Shown: one piece after another, positions 16,918 through 26,800 of the stretch
How positions within the stretch are numbered: position 1 is the stretch's first letter
How the letters are laid out: every line of letters starts with the position of its first letter
Source: SIG299 sp964632165
GTDB lineage: Bacteria > Bacillota > Clostridia > Lachnospirales > Lachnospiraceae
Assembly: GCA_964632165.1 (NCBI GenBank)
Contig: CAZWCZ010000007.1
Span: forward strand, 1-60,556
Length of the DNA: 60,556 nt
Reading direction: 5' to 3'
Program-made: the position numbers and the translations under genes
The notes under the pieces: model-generated
Databases searched by the model: none
The model's input: only the letters and a program-made list of their open reading frames with translations
What the model was told of the DNA's origin: nothing

Positions 16918-18381
16918 TTAAGCAGAAAGCATCTCGATCGCCTTACGGATACGGCGAAGCGATTCCTCTTTCCCGAGGATCTCCATGATCTCATACGCGC
17001 CGCCCGGAGTTGACTGCTTTCCGGATACTGCCGTACGGACCGGCCATAAGCCCTGTCCGTTCTTGATCCCCTTTTTCTCAATGTAACCCATCAGAACCTT
17101 TTCTACTCCGGCAACAGAATAATCTTTCAGGGTTTCCAATTCCGGAAGAAGCTCCTTCAGAACCTCCAACGAGCTTTCCTTTGTTGTCTTCATCTTTTTA
17201 TGAACATACATTTCCGTGTCATAATCCGGAAGTGCATCAAAGAAATCAATCTTTTCTGCAATGTCACAGAATGTCTCAATACGTGTTTTTACCAGCATTG
17301 CTATCTTTGCATGGTCAAGTTCTGCCTTTACGGTCTGTTTTACATACGGAACAGCCAGTTCCAGATACTTTTCTTCCGGAAGTGCCTTGATATACTCGCC
17401 ATTCATCCAGCGCAGTTTATTCATATCAAATACAGAAGGAGATTTGTTGATGTGATGATAGTCAAACACCTCTACCAGTTCCGGAAGGGAATAAATCTCA
17501 CGGTCCGTGCCGGAGCTCCATCCAAGCAGCACCATAAAGTTCACGATCGCCTCCGGAAGGAATCCCTGCTCTACCAGATCTTCAAAAGAAGAATGTCCGC
17601 TTCTCTTGGAAAGCTTCTGATGCTCCTCATTTGTAATGAGCGGGCAATGAACGTATACCGGCTCTTCCCATCCGAAAGCATGATACAGTCTTGTATACTT
17701 CGGTGTGGATGACAGATATTCATTTCCACGCACGACATGAGTGATCTTCATCAGATGGTCATCGATAACGTTGGCAAAATTGTAAGTCGGATAACCGTCC
17801 GATTTGATCAGGATCATATCGTCCAGTTCTTCATTTTCTACCGTGATCGTTCCGTAGACTGCATCCGTAAAAGATGTTGTTCCTGTCGTCGGCATATTCT
17901 GACGGATAACAAACGGTTCCCCTGCTGCCAGTTTTGCTTCAATCTCTTCCTTGCTCAGGTGCAGACAATGCTTATCATACTTTACGATCTCTTTAGAATC
18001 ATCACTGTCTGATACCGAAGTGCGCAGGCTCTCCAGGCGTTCTTTGGTACAGAAACAGTAATAAGCCTCTCCCATCTCTACCAGTTTCTTTGCGTATTCC
18101 ATATAAACGCCGGTCTTCATACGCTCACTCTGAACGTAAGGACCATATCCTTTGTCCTTATCCGGTCCCTCGTCATATTCCATCCCACAGGCAGCCATTG
18201 TCCGGTAAATGATCTCCGTAGCGCCTTCTACATAACGCTCCTGGTCAGTATCTTCAATACGGAATACAAAATCCCCTCCGTCATGTTTTGCGATCAAATA
18301 CTCATACAGTGCGGTTCTTAAATTTCCGACATGCATACGTCCGGTCGGGCTTGGTGCATATCTGGTTCTTATTTTCTCCAT
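16918..18381 (-). CDS. gltX: Glutamyl-tRNA synthetase
   Basis: Charges tRNA-Glu (and possibly tRNA-Gln where GatCAB is used) with glutamate. About 487 aa, the usual length. RTRYAPSPTGRMHVGNLRT gives the HIGH-like motif (HVGN), and HQKLSKRSG gives the KMSKS-like loop. FRIEDTDQERY is diagnostic of the Glu branch. The ATG at 18381 is used because GAGGA sits just upstream and homologues begin at this point; the longer frame extends across the 5' leader. A consensus SigA promoter lies about 80 bp upstream. It is the first gene of a gltX-helicase-GH2 run. Confidence 0.95.
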   Translation of the reverse strand: MEKIRTRYAPSPTGRMHVGNLRTALYEYLIAKHDGGDFVFRIEDTDQERYVEGATEIIYRTMAACGMEYDEGPDKDKGYGPYVQSERMKTGVYMEYAKKLVEMGEAYYCFCTKERLESLRTSVSDSDDSKEIVKYDKHCLHLSKEEIEAKLAAGEPFVIRQNMPTTGTTSFTDAVYGTITVENEELDDMILIKSDGYPTYNFANVIDDHLMKITHVVRGNEYLSSTPKYTRLYHAFGWEEPVYVHCPLITNEEHQKLSKRSGHSSFEDLVEQGFLPEAIVNFMVLLGWSSGTDREIYSLPELVEVFDYHHINKSPSVFDMNKLRWMNGEYIKALPEEKYLELAVPYVKQTVKAELDHAKIAMLVKTRIETFCDIAEKIDFFDALPDYDTEMYVHKKMKTTKESSLEVLKELLPELETLKDYSVAGVEKVLMGYIEKKGIKNGQGLWPVRTAVSGKQSTPGGAYEIMEILGKEESLRRIRKAIEMLSA

Positions 18382-18458
18382 AACGTCCTCTTTCCTTGGA
18401 TGAGGCATCATCCAACCATTCATTCTCATTCCCTTTTGTTTTAGGGACACTTACTTAA

Positions 18459-18487
18459 ATTATAGTATTTTCGATATTTATTGTCAA
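18459..18487 (-). promoter_or_regulatory. Consensus SigA promoter for gltX
   Basis: On the minus strand a perfect TTGACA (18482-18487) and a perfect TATAAT (18459-18464) are separated by exactly 17 bp. A/T-rich tandem repeats begin 4 bp upstream of the -35. Confidence 0.9.
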
Positions 18488-18491
18488 TTGC

Positions 18492-18531
18492 AAGCTAAGA
18501 AAACTTCAAAAAAGCTAAGAAAACTTCAAAA
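18492..18531. repeat. Perfect 20-bp tandem repeat between gltX and rpoD promoters
   Basis: Two identical 20-bp units (18492-18511 and 18512-18531) contain A-runs spaced about 10 bp apart. They abut the gltX -35 box and lie about 10 bp from the rpoD -35. This could be a curved UP-like element or a binding site. Confidence 0.9.
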
Positions 18532-18541
18532 AATTCCCCCT

Positions 18542-18570
18542 TTTCAATTCCATCACTTCTGTGCTATAAT
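18542..18570 (+). promoter_or_regulatory. Extended -10 promoter for rpoD
   Basis: TGCTATAAT, an extended -10 with core TATAAT at 18565-18570, has a weak -35 TTTCAA (18542-18547) at 17 bp. It lies 50 bp before the rpoD start codon. Confidence 0.7.
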
Positions 18571-18620
18571 GTCGCTTAGTCTGGCTTCAATGCCAAATAG
18601 AAAGAACAGAGGAACTCAGA

Positions 18621-19733
18621 ATGAACGAATTGCAGGCTTCTTTTGAAGCAAAGTTAAAGGAACTCCTTGCACTCGGACGTGCACAGAAGGATGTTCTTGA
18701 AATGGATAAGATAAATGACTTTTTTAAAGGATTCGACCTTTCTTCTTCCCAGATCGACAAACTGTACGAATATCTGGAAGCCAACGGTATCGTTGTCCTT
18801 TCCGCCCCGGAAGAAGACGAACCAACCGAAGACATCTTACTTGATATGGACCGTGAGGACGAAATCCTTTTGGAAACAGAGGATCTGAACGCGCTGGCAA
18901 ATGTAATGTCCGACGATCCGGTAAAACAATATTTAAAAGAAATCGGTGATTATCCTCTTCTCACACTGGAAGAAGAGATTGAACTGGCACAGCGCATCTG
19001 TGCCGGCGATGAGACAGCCAAGAAAACACTTGCCGAATCCAACCTGCGTCTGGTTGTCAGCATTGCAAAGCGTTATGTCGGCCGCGGTCTTTCTTTCCTT
19101 GACCTGATCCAGGAAGGAAACTTAGGTCTGATCAAAGCAGTAGAAAAATTTGATTATAATAAAGGATATAAATTTTCCACTTATGCCACCTGGTGGATCC
19201 GTCAGGCGATCACAAGGGCGATCGCCGACCAGTCACGTACCATCCGTATTCCGGTACATATGTCGGAAGTCATCAATAAGACTTACCGCGTTTCCCGTAC
19301 TCTGATGCAGGAGCTTGGCAGAGAACCTTCCGAACAGGAAATTGCCAATGTTATGAACCTTCCGATCGAAAAAGTACGTGAGATCTTAAAGATTTCCGCA
19401 GATCCGATTTCCCTGGATTCCCCTATCGGCGAAGAAGATGACAGCCACCTCGGCGACTTCATTAAAGACGACCGTATTGTAGGTCCGGAAGAAGCAGCCG
19501 CCTATTCCATGCTGCAGGATCAGATCCGGAAGCTGTTAGAAACCCTGACAGAAAGAGAACAGCGTGTTCTCACTCTCCGTTTTGGTCTTCAGGACGGCAG
19601 AAGCCGTACTTTAGAAGAAGTCGGCAAAGAGTTTAATGTAACCAGAGAACGCATCCGCCAGATTGAGGCGAAAGCACTCCGCAAGTTAAGACATCCGAGC
19701 AGAGCCAAATTATTAAAGGGATATGACATGTAG
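18621..19733 (+). CDS. rpoD: Primary RNA polymerase sigma factor RpoD (SigA)
   Basis: The housekeeping sigma factor, 370 aa, which directs RNA polymerase to TTGACA/TATAAT promoters such as those seen here. Region 1.1 is acidic (EEDEPTEDILLD). Region 1.2 is DDPVKQYLKEIGDYPLL. Region 2 contains SNLRLVVSIAKRYVGRG, the core-binding LIQEGNLGLIKAVEKFDY and the -10-reading YATWWIRQAITRAIADQ. Region 3 has IRIPVHM. Region 4 ends in VTRERIRQIEAKALRKLRHP, the -35-reading helix-turn-helix. The ATG has AGAGGAA upstream. The gene is divergent from gltX and ends in a terminator shared in space with the spore-protein gene. Confidence 0.97.
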   Translation: MNELQASFEAKLKELLALGRAQKDVLEMDKINDFFKGFDLSSSQIDKLYEYLEANGIVVLSAPEEDEPTEDILLDMDREDEILLETEDLNALANVMSDDPVKQYLKEIGDYPLLTLEEEIELAQRICAGDETAKKTLAESNLRLVVSIAKRYVGRGLSFLDLIQEGNLGLIKAVEKFDYNKGYKFSTYATWWIRQAITRAIADQSRTIRIPVHMSEVINKTYRVSRTLMQELGREPSEQEIANVMNLPIEKVREILKISADPISLDSPIGEEDDSHLGDFIKDDRIVGPEEAAAYSMLQDQIRKLLETLTEREQRVLTLRFGLQDGRSRTLEEVGKEFNVTRERIRQIEAKALRKLRHPSRAKLLKGYDM

Positions 19734-19751
19734 TCATATCCCCCACGGATC

Positions 19752-19778
19752 GGGGCTGTATTTACAGTCCCTTTTTTT
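19752..19778 (+). terminator. rpoD terminator
   Basis: An 8-bp stem GGGGCTGT/ACAGTCCC with one G-U pair and a 4-nt loop is followed by T7. The hairpin overlaps the stop codon of the convergent spore-protein gene at 19762. Confidence 0.85.
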
Positions 19779-19959
19779 GTGCATTTTTCTTTGTCATTCC
19801 GGACAGCATCCCACCGATCTTTCCGGTTTCTTTTGCCGAAAGTGACTGCCAGCCTTCTTCCAATACCCGATCCAGCAGTCCGAGTTCTTCAGCGATCTCA
19901 TACTTTCTGCGTTCTTCCGGCTTTACTTCACTCAATACGATTGGCTTTCTCTTTTTCAC
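19762..19959 (-). CDS. Alpha/beta-type small acid-soluble spore protein
   Basis: A 65 aa basic protein. KKRKPIVLSEVKPEE at the N terminus is followed by KYEIAEELGL, which resembles the germination-protease site region of alpha/beta SASPs. SLSAKETGKIGGMLS matches the conserved C-terminal T(A/S)xExGxxGG segment. These proteins coat and protect spore DNA and are degraded on germination. The start is GTG at 19959, placed 6 nt after GGGAGGGAA; the longer upstream frame has no comparable signal. It sits 55 bp after addA. The family match is by eye. A sporulation-specific promoter was not identified. Confidence 0.75.
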   Translation of the reverse strand: MKKRKPIVLSEVKPEERRKYEIAEELGLLDRVLEEGWQSLSAKETGKIGGMLSGMTKKNAQKKGL

Positions 19960-20014
19960 GCAAAGTTCCCTCCCATGGATTTCTTTTCCATAGTATGTAC
20001 AAAAGCCTTTTATT

Positions 20015-23000
20015 TTAATCGTATTTTCCCGTCCCACACAAAAAACCTGTTTCTGCATAAAGCGAATAGATCCATACTTCTTTTACCGGTTTATGCTTCA
20101 GCTTTTCCAACGCTTTTCGGTAATATTGCAGCTGTACCCGGTATTTCGCCGACAGTTCTTTTTCCGCATCTTCTTTAATAAAATCGGTTTTGTAATCCAC
20201 AAGTACCAGCCCGTCCTCTTCTTCAAAATAGGCATCCATGATCCCCTGCACCAAAAGAAGTTCTTCAGTTTCACTCTCCGGATATACTTCACATGCCGGG
20301 ATTCCAAATACAAACGGTTGCTCCCTGTGAAGTTTTCCTGCCTGCGCCGCATGCTGCATCCGCTTTCCGAGTTCTGACTGCACAAATCCATAGATTTTCC
20401 CCGGCAATACCGTCATCCGTTCTTCCCTGCTCAGTTTTCCGTCTGCCTCAAGCCTGTCCAGAAACTCTGTGATCTCTTTTTTTGTCATCCGGTTTGCAAG
20501 CGGAAGGAGTTCCAGCACACGGTGATACAGTGTACCACGGTCACTTCCTGACAGTTTCTTCTTTTCCTTCAAAAATTCCGGATAGGAATCTTCCGTTTCT
20601 TCCGCCCGGACAATGTGTTTTACCTGTCCGCTCCATGCTCCGGTTTCTTCTTCGGATTCTTCCGGATGAAGTCTCTTGAGTTCGGAAACCGTAACCTTTA
20701 CCGGAAGTTCTGCTTCTTTTTCATAGCGATACGAAAACTCTGTCTGCCTTTTTAACAGACGCCTGATTTCTTTTACCGTTTCTCCTCCGGAAGCTTCCTC
20801 CTCTGTCAGTTCGGAAAGGATCTGCAGGATTTCCTGCTTTGTTTTTCTGCCGGACTCCTTAAAAAGCTCTGTCTGCATCTGTATTTCCTTTTCCGTTTTC
20901 CGGATCAGAAACGCTCCGCAGAACTCCGTATCCCCTCTGCGAAAAACAAGAGTGCGTTCGTTTTCATCTCCGTCTCCTGAAAAAACAAGCGGACACACAA
21001 AATCAAAATACGTGGATGCTTTTTTTATATAGGAAGAAAGCAGTCCGTCTTTTGCACTCATCGCCTGCATCTGCCATTTTTCCAACCGTTTTTCCGGCTG
21101 TTTTGCTGCACCGACCATGATCAGTTTTTCCTTGGCACGCGTCATGGCAACATACAGCACTCTCAATTCTTCGGCGATCATCTCTTCATTCTTTTTTGCC
21201 GCCATTACTTTTTTCATCAGTGTCGGTGCTTTTATCCGCAGTTCCGGATCTATAAAATCGGTTCCCAGACCGCTCTCCGCGTGAAAGATCAGACGGTTCT
21301 GCATATCTCTCCGATTGAACTTTTTCTCCATACCGCATAAAAATACGATTGGAAACTCCAGCCCTTTGCTCTTGTGGATACTCATGATGCGAACCATGTT
21401 GCCGCCGTCCCCGGTCTGTGCCTCGCCAAAATCCACTTCATATTTGATCAGTTTGTCTATGTAACGGATAAAATCATACAAACCGTTAAAACTTGTGTTC
21501 TCATACTGTTTTGCTTTTACAATCAGCATTTCAAGATTGCCTCTGCGTTTATCCCCGCCCGGCATGACCGTGACCACATCCAAAAAACCGCTGTACCGGT
21601 AAAAATGTTCCAGAAGTTCATGAATGCTCAGGTACGCTGCTTCTTCCGCAAGCCGGTCATACAGAGCAAAAAATCCGGCTGCCTTCCCTTCCGGTTCTTC
21701 CTGTGCCGCTTTTCTTGCTGCAGTATACAGACACACCGGTTTTCCTTCGGCTGAAAAACCGTATCCTGTTTTCAGCGTTGCTATTTCTTCCGCGTTCATC
21801 CCGGCGATTGGTGAATGCAGTACAGCGGCAAACGGGATATCCTGCTTCGGATTGTCAAGGATCCGCAGGAAATCCAGGGTTTTTCTTATTTCAAAGCTTT
21901 TAAAATACCCGGAACTCGTATCTGCATATGCCGGGATCCCTTGTTCGGAAAGTACCTCCAGAAACTGTTCTGACCATCCGCTCATGGTACGGAGCAAAAT
22001 TACCATATCCCGATACTCTGCACGATGCTGTTTCCCTTTTCCTCCAATCAAAAATCCGTCTTTTTCCCATTGCTTCACACGTGCAGCAACCGCCATCGCT
22101 TCTGCCTGGGCAAGTGTTTTTTCTTCATGGCTCAGTTCTTCTGCTTCTTCTGCCGTTTCCTCTTCTATAAATTCCTCTTCTTCACTTTCTGCAGCATCCT
22201 CCGCAGCTTTTGTCGGGACGATCCAGAGTTCTGTTTCGTTTTCCTTTGTTTCCTCCGGATAATCCGCACCATAGTAGAGTGCTGCCGCTTCATCATACTC
22301 TACTTCTGTCGATTTCTCCTTCATCAAGCCGGAAAACAGCACATTGATCGCCCCAAGTACACCAGATCTGCTTCGAAAATTTTTGTGAAGATCTATCTTC
22401 CGATAAGCTCCTTCCTCCTGATATGTCCTGTACTTTTCCATAAACAGTTCCGGACATGCCATACGGAAACGATAAATGCTCTGCTTAACATCGCCTACCA
22501 TAAAAATATTCGGCCGTTCTTCCCAGATACCGGAGATACTTCCAAGCACCGCCTCCTGGATCCGGTTGCTGTCCTGATATTCATCGATCATAATTTCATC
22601 AAATCGCCCGGCCAGGATCCGCGCCTCCCTGGTCGGCACCAGGTTTTCTCCCTCTTTGCATACCAGAATACGCAATGCCATCTGCTCTAAATCCGAAAAA
22701 TCCAACAGATTTTTTTCTCGCTTTGCCTGTGCATACCGTTCTCTGAAGGCACGGGTCAGAAAAAGCAATCCTTTCATTGCCGGTGCCATACTCTGTATAT
22801 CAGCGATCAGTTCTTCCTTCGGTGCGTAAAAATAGTTTTCCGAAATGCCTTTCAACAGTTTTTTCAGCGTATCGCGCAAATCTTTCAGGAGCTGTTTCTT
22901 TTCTTCCGATGTTTCCTGCTTTTTTGTCGAAAGGCGTGCAAAAGAAAGCTCCACGATCTTTTCTGAAAACGCATCATAAGAATCTGTTCTCTCCCACAGT

Positions 23001-23779
23001 TCATCCAACAGTTCCCTGTCACTTTCCACAGCATCCATATACGCAGCCGGCCCATCCGGTTCCAGACACAAGGCGTGCATCTGCTCATTCAGCGTCCGAC
23101 AGTTTTTTATCGTCTCTTTTACCAAATGCATCACTTCGGAAAATACCGGATGATGATTCCCTTCTTCTTCAGAAAAGTTAAACTGTTTTTCCAAAGAATC
23201 AAGCCATTCCTCCGGCATCAGCTGGCTGATGGAAAGCTCATACAGACTTTTTGCATATGCAATCAGCTGAGCATCCTTTCCAACACCGCCAAAGCTTTCG
23301 GAAAACTTTAAAAATTCTTTCGAGCCGTCCTCGTAACATTTTTCCAGCACTTCATTAAAAACATCGGAACGGAGCAGGGAAAGTTCTGCTTCATCCCCGA
23401 TCCGAAATCCCGGGTCCAATGGTATCACATGAAAAAATTCCCGGATCACCGACAGGCAGAAACTGTGGATCGTTGTTATCCTGGCACTGTGAAGCAGCAT
23501 CAGCTGCCGTTGCAGATGCCCGTTTTCCGGATCCTGTTCCAGCGCTTCTTCTACTGCGGCACCAATCCTCTCCCGCATCTCTGCGGCTGCAGCATTCGTA
23601 AACGTAACGATCAGCAGGCGGTCAATATCCTGCGGATGTTCCGGATCCAGAAGTTTTTTTATGATCCTCTGTACCAATACTGCCGTCTTTCCGGAGCCTG
23701 CCGCTGCAGCCACCAAAAGATTACATTCTCTTGCATCTACAACTTTTTGTTGTTCTGTTGTCAGTCTGATCTCTGCCAT
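20015..23779 (-). CDS. addA: ATP-dependent helicase/nuclease subunit A (AddA)
   Basis: The helicase-nuclease subunit of AddAB, which resects double-strand breaks for recombination. About 1254 aa, the normal size. N-terminal AAAAGSGKTAVLV is Walker A. DEYQDSNRIQE, VGDVKQSIYRFR, MSIHKSKGLEFP and YVAMTRAKEK are UvrD-type motifs. The C terminus carries a RecB-type nuclease with VLVDYKTDF and QLQYYRKALEK. The ATG at 23779 follows GGAGAG by 6 nt. Two in-frame earlier starts (ATG 23821 and ATG 23791) lie within a duplicated MES-encoding sequence, so the true N terminus is uncertain by up to 14 residues. It follows addB closely. Confidence 0.93.
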   Translation of the reverse strand: MAEIRLTTEQQKVVDARECNLLVAAAAGSGKTAVLVQRIIKKLLDPEHPQDIDRLLIVTFTNAAAAEMRERIGAAVEEALEQDPENGHLQRQLMLLHSARITTIHSFCLSVIREFFHVIPLDPGFRIGDEAELSLLRSDVFNEVLEKCYEDGSKEFLKFSESFGGVGKDAQLIAYAKSLYELSISQLMPEEWLDSLEKQFNFSEEEGNHHPVFSEVMHLVKETIKNCRTLNEQMHALCLEPDGPAAYMDAVESDRELLDELWERTDSYDAFSEKIVELSFARLSTKKQETSEEKKQLLKDLRDTLKKLLKGISENYFYAPKEELIADIQSMAPAMKGLLFLTRAFRERYAQAKREKNLLDFSDLEQMALRILVCKEGENLVPTREARILAGRFDEIMIDEYQDSNRIQEAVLGSISGIWEERPNIFMVGDVKQSIYRFRMACPELFMEKYRTYQEEGAYRKIDLHKNFRSRSGVLGAINVLFSGLMKEKSTEVEYDEAAALYYGADYPEETKENETELWIVPTKAAEDAAESEEEEFIEEETAEEAEELSHEEKTLAQAEAMAVAARVKQWEKDGFLIGGKGKQHRAEYRDMVILLRTMSGWSEQFLEVLSEQGIPAYADTSSGYFKSFEIRKTLDFLRILDNPKQDIPFAAVLHSPIAGMNAEEIATLKTGYGFSAEGKPVCLYTAARKAAQEEPEGKAAGFFALYDRLAEEAAYLSIHELLEHFYRYSGFLDVVTVMPGGDKRRGNLEMLIVKAKQYENTSFNGLYDFIRYIDKLIKYEVDFGEAQTGDGGNMVRIMSIHKSKGLEFPIVFLCGMEKKFNRRDMQNRLIFHAESGLGTDFIDPELRIKAPTLMKKVMAAKKNEEMIAEELRVLYVAMTRAKEKLIMVGAAKQPEKRLEKWQMQAMSAKDGLLSSYIKKASTYFDFVCPLVFSGDGDENERTLVFRRGDTEFCGAFLIRKTEKEIQMQTELFKESGRKTKQEILQILSELTEEEASGGETVKEIRRLLKRQTEFSYRYEKEAELPVKVTVSELKRLHPEESEEETGAWSGQVKHIVRAEETEDSYPEFLKEKKKLSGSDRGTLYHRVLELLPLANRMTKKEITEFLDRLEADGKLSREERMTVLPGKIYGFVQSELGKRMQHAAQAGKLHREQPFVFGIPACEVYPESETEELLLVQGIMDAYFEEEDGLVLVDYKTDFIKEDAEKELSAKYRVQLQYYRKALEKLKHKPVKEVWIYSLYAETGFLCGTGKYD

Positions 23780-23810
23780 GTTACTCTCCATTCCGAAGCG
23801 TATTTTCACG

Positions 23811-26800
23811 CTACTCTCCATTCCCGGTCGATCTGCAAAGTGCTAAAAAAACCTCTTCTTCCGAAAGCGGTTCCAATACCCGGTAACGGTCCCCGTTCTT
23901 TTTATCAAAACCACACACAGAAGCATAAGCACAATAGTCGCATCCTGTTTTTTTCCTTAACTTATACGGAGCAATCGCTGCCGCACCGGATAAGATTTCT
24001 TTTGTTTCTTCCTGCAGCTTTTCATAAACAAAGTCTGTGATCTTGTCAAACTGTTCCCGTTCTACCACCTTGGAAGACTTTTTTAATTCTCCGTTTTTCC
24101 CCGTTTCTACCGGGATCCGATATGACTTTACAGATTCTGCCAGTCCACCGGCTTCTGTTTTAAATTCATGGTCAAGTCTCCGGATCACTTCCATGTCTTT
24201 ATTGACCAAACCTTTCACGCAGAGTTTTCTCAACACTTTTTCGTCAACATCTCCTGTCTTGTCCACAAACGGATCGTCCAGATGATAATAAAACATTCCT
24301 GCCGGCACTGCCGCTTCCGATTTTTCGCGAAGTACCGCTGCCATATAGACCGCCAGCTGCATCGACAGTCCGTAATACAGTTCTTCTAAAGAAAAATCCC
24401 TGTTGCCCGATTTATAATCTACGATCTTAATGTATTCTCTGCCGTTCTCCTCTGACACATCCACACGGTCAATGATCCCCCTGAGTTTCAGACTCCGATC
24501 CGTATGCAGAAACTCCTGTTCCAATGCCACCGGTGAAAAATCACTTTCTGCCAGCTGCACTGCCATAACATTTACCGTCTTTTTTAACACCCGGAGCATC
24601 TGCTCTGTCAGATAATGATTCCTTGCCGAACTCAGGAAAACATCACTGGAATATGCCTCCACTGCCTCTTTTGCACACCGCTCCGCAAGTTCATTTCTTT
24701 CTTCCACGGAAATCTGCTGCCACTTTTTCCCCTGTGCCAGCAAAACCTCTCCAAAGCGGCGCAGTCCGTCGTGGTACAGATTTCCGATATCCGGTGCCGA
24801 AACTTCATATTCCATGCGTTCCTCCAGCTTCAGTCCATGCTCCAGAAAATGTGCAAAGGCGCATCTGGAATACAATTCCATGCGTGTAACGCTTCCGCTG
24901 ACCAGCTCGCCATACAGACGGTGTGCCGTCTCTTCTTCCAGTTTTTCTTCTTTCGGTTCATAAATCGCAGCCGCAATCAATGCCTTCATTTTTTCTTTAT
25001 CCATGCGTCTTTCATAAAACCGATAAAGTTCTGCAAACTCTTCCTCTGCTTCCTCTTGTGCAAATGCCCGAAGTCCGTTCAAAAAAGCAGTTTTCCCGAT
25101 GTCATTCTGCACCAGGCTTTCCGCTTTCGTTGTATAAGAAGTCTGCACGGAAAGATCCCTGAACAAAGCCCGTATCTTTCCGATCAGATACGAAGTCCTT
25201 ACCGTTTTTCCTTCTTCGTTCAGGCAGGCATAGGTCAGATAAAGCCGTTCGGAAGGTTTTGTCAGGTTCAGATAAAGGTAAAACTGTTCCTGATTTCTCC
25301 GTGTAATGGCATCCGGTGTCAGTTCCAATGTTTCACTGCTCAATATTTCCCTGTCTTTTTCGCTTAAGATACCCTGATCTTCCCCTGCAGACGGCACCTT
25401 ACCTTCATTGACACCAAGAAAAAACAGCGCTTTGATTTCTCTTAATCTGGTCCGTTCCATATCTCCGATCAGAATCTGTTCTGCACCTGCCGGGATCAGG
25501 CCGACTTTCGCTTCTCTTAATCCGGTTTCTACCAGTTCCCTGTATTCCCCCGGTGTCATTACCTGTTCTCCAAGAAGTTCCACCAGCTGATCAAACAGAT
25601 CCAGAACCACAGAATATACCTGCGCATACTCCCGCACCCGAAGCCAGTCTCCGGCTTCCCGGAATTTTTCTTCCAGTTCTCCGAGTTTCTGTTCTATTTT
25701 GTGCTCCTGCAAAAAATAAAACAGTGTTTCCGTCCATTCTGCTACGGTCCTGTCTTTTTTGCGGAATACTTCCAGCAGCGGACACAGTTCTTTCAGGATC
25801 CGCTCCCTCATCCGGTTCAATGCTTCTAACGGGATCTCTGTCCTCGTGCGATAAGTTTTCTTCCATTCCCGCTCAAACTGATATCCCTTGATCCCAAGAG
25901 CAAAGCAATAATTTTCCAGATCGCAGACCTGTTCTTTTTCAAAGCCGGACAAACTGTTCTTAACATATGACAAAATCCCCTCTGTCGTAAGTCCGGTCTG
26001 TGTCAGCTGCAGGAGCGCCTTTAGATATTCCGCAAACGTATTCTCAGACATTGTCTTTTTATAATCCAAAAAGCATGGGATGGATGCCCGGCTCAACTCC
26101 TGTGCCATTTTTTCGCCATATTGCTCCATATCACTTACAATTACGGCAATATCTCTATAGCGATATTCTTTTTCCTGCAGCAGTTCCTGGATCTTCGTCA
26201 CTGCAAACCGGCATTCCGCACCGGCATCCTGTCCTGCAAACAGCGTGATTTCTTCTCCCGCTGTTCCTTCTTTTTTCCGTACCGGATAACGGAAAAGACG
26301 GCTCCGCAAAAATTCCAGGTCACTTTTTTCCGAATGTCGTAAATCCCTGCTCCCCATCCTGATGTCCGGCAACACTTCACATTGGACTTCCTGTGCCAGA
26401 TTCTTTAATTTCTGTATTGTTTTCCTGCTCATGGAAAACATTTCTCCGTTCTCCTCTTCCCATGTCAGTGATACGGATACCTTTTTTGCCCCTGTCATAA
26501 ATTTTTTCAATAAAGCATCCTGTGACGGTGTAAATCCGGTAAATCCTTCCAGAACGATCTCGCAGTTTTTTAAGACGGAAGATTCCTCAATACAGTCTGC
26601 CAATGCATCGTACAACCCCTCTGATGTCATATAACGCTCGCCCATCAGTTCTTCAAATTTCCGATAAACCATTGTTACATCCTGCAGTTTTTTATAAAGC
26701 AGTTCATTTTCTCTCTGCTCCTCTTTCAATTTCTCAAGCTTTTCTGCATTCACTCCATACTGGAGCAATTCAGAAAACAGAGATTTCATTTCTTCCGTAA

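Noticed and set aside
16893..17081. 63-residue N-terminal extension of the UvrD-like helicase
   Set aside because: Arg/Ser-rich sequence overlapping gltX; the ATG at 16892 has an RBS and begins at the conserved helicase start.
18382..18458. T-box leader upstream of gltX
   Set aside because: Too short, with no T-box sequence and no antiterminator/terminator pair.
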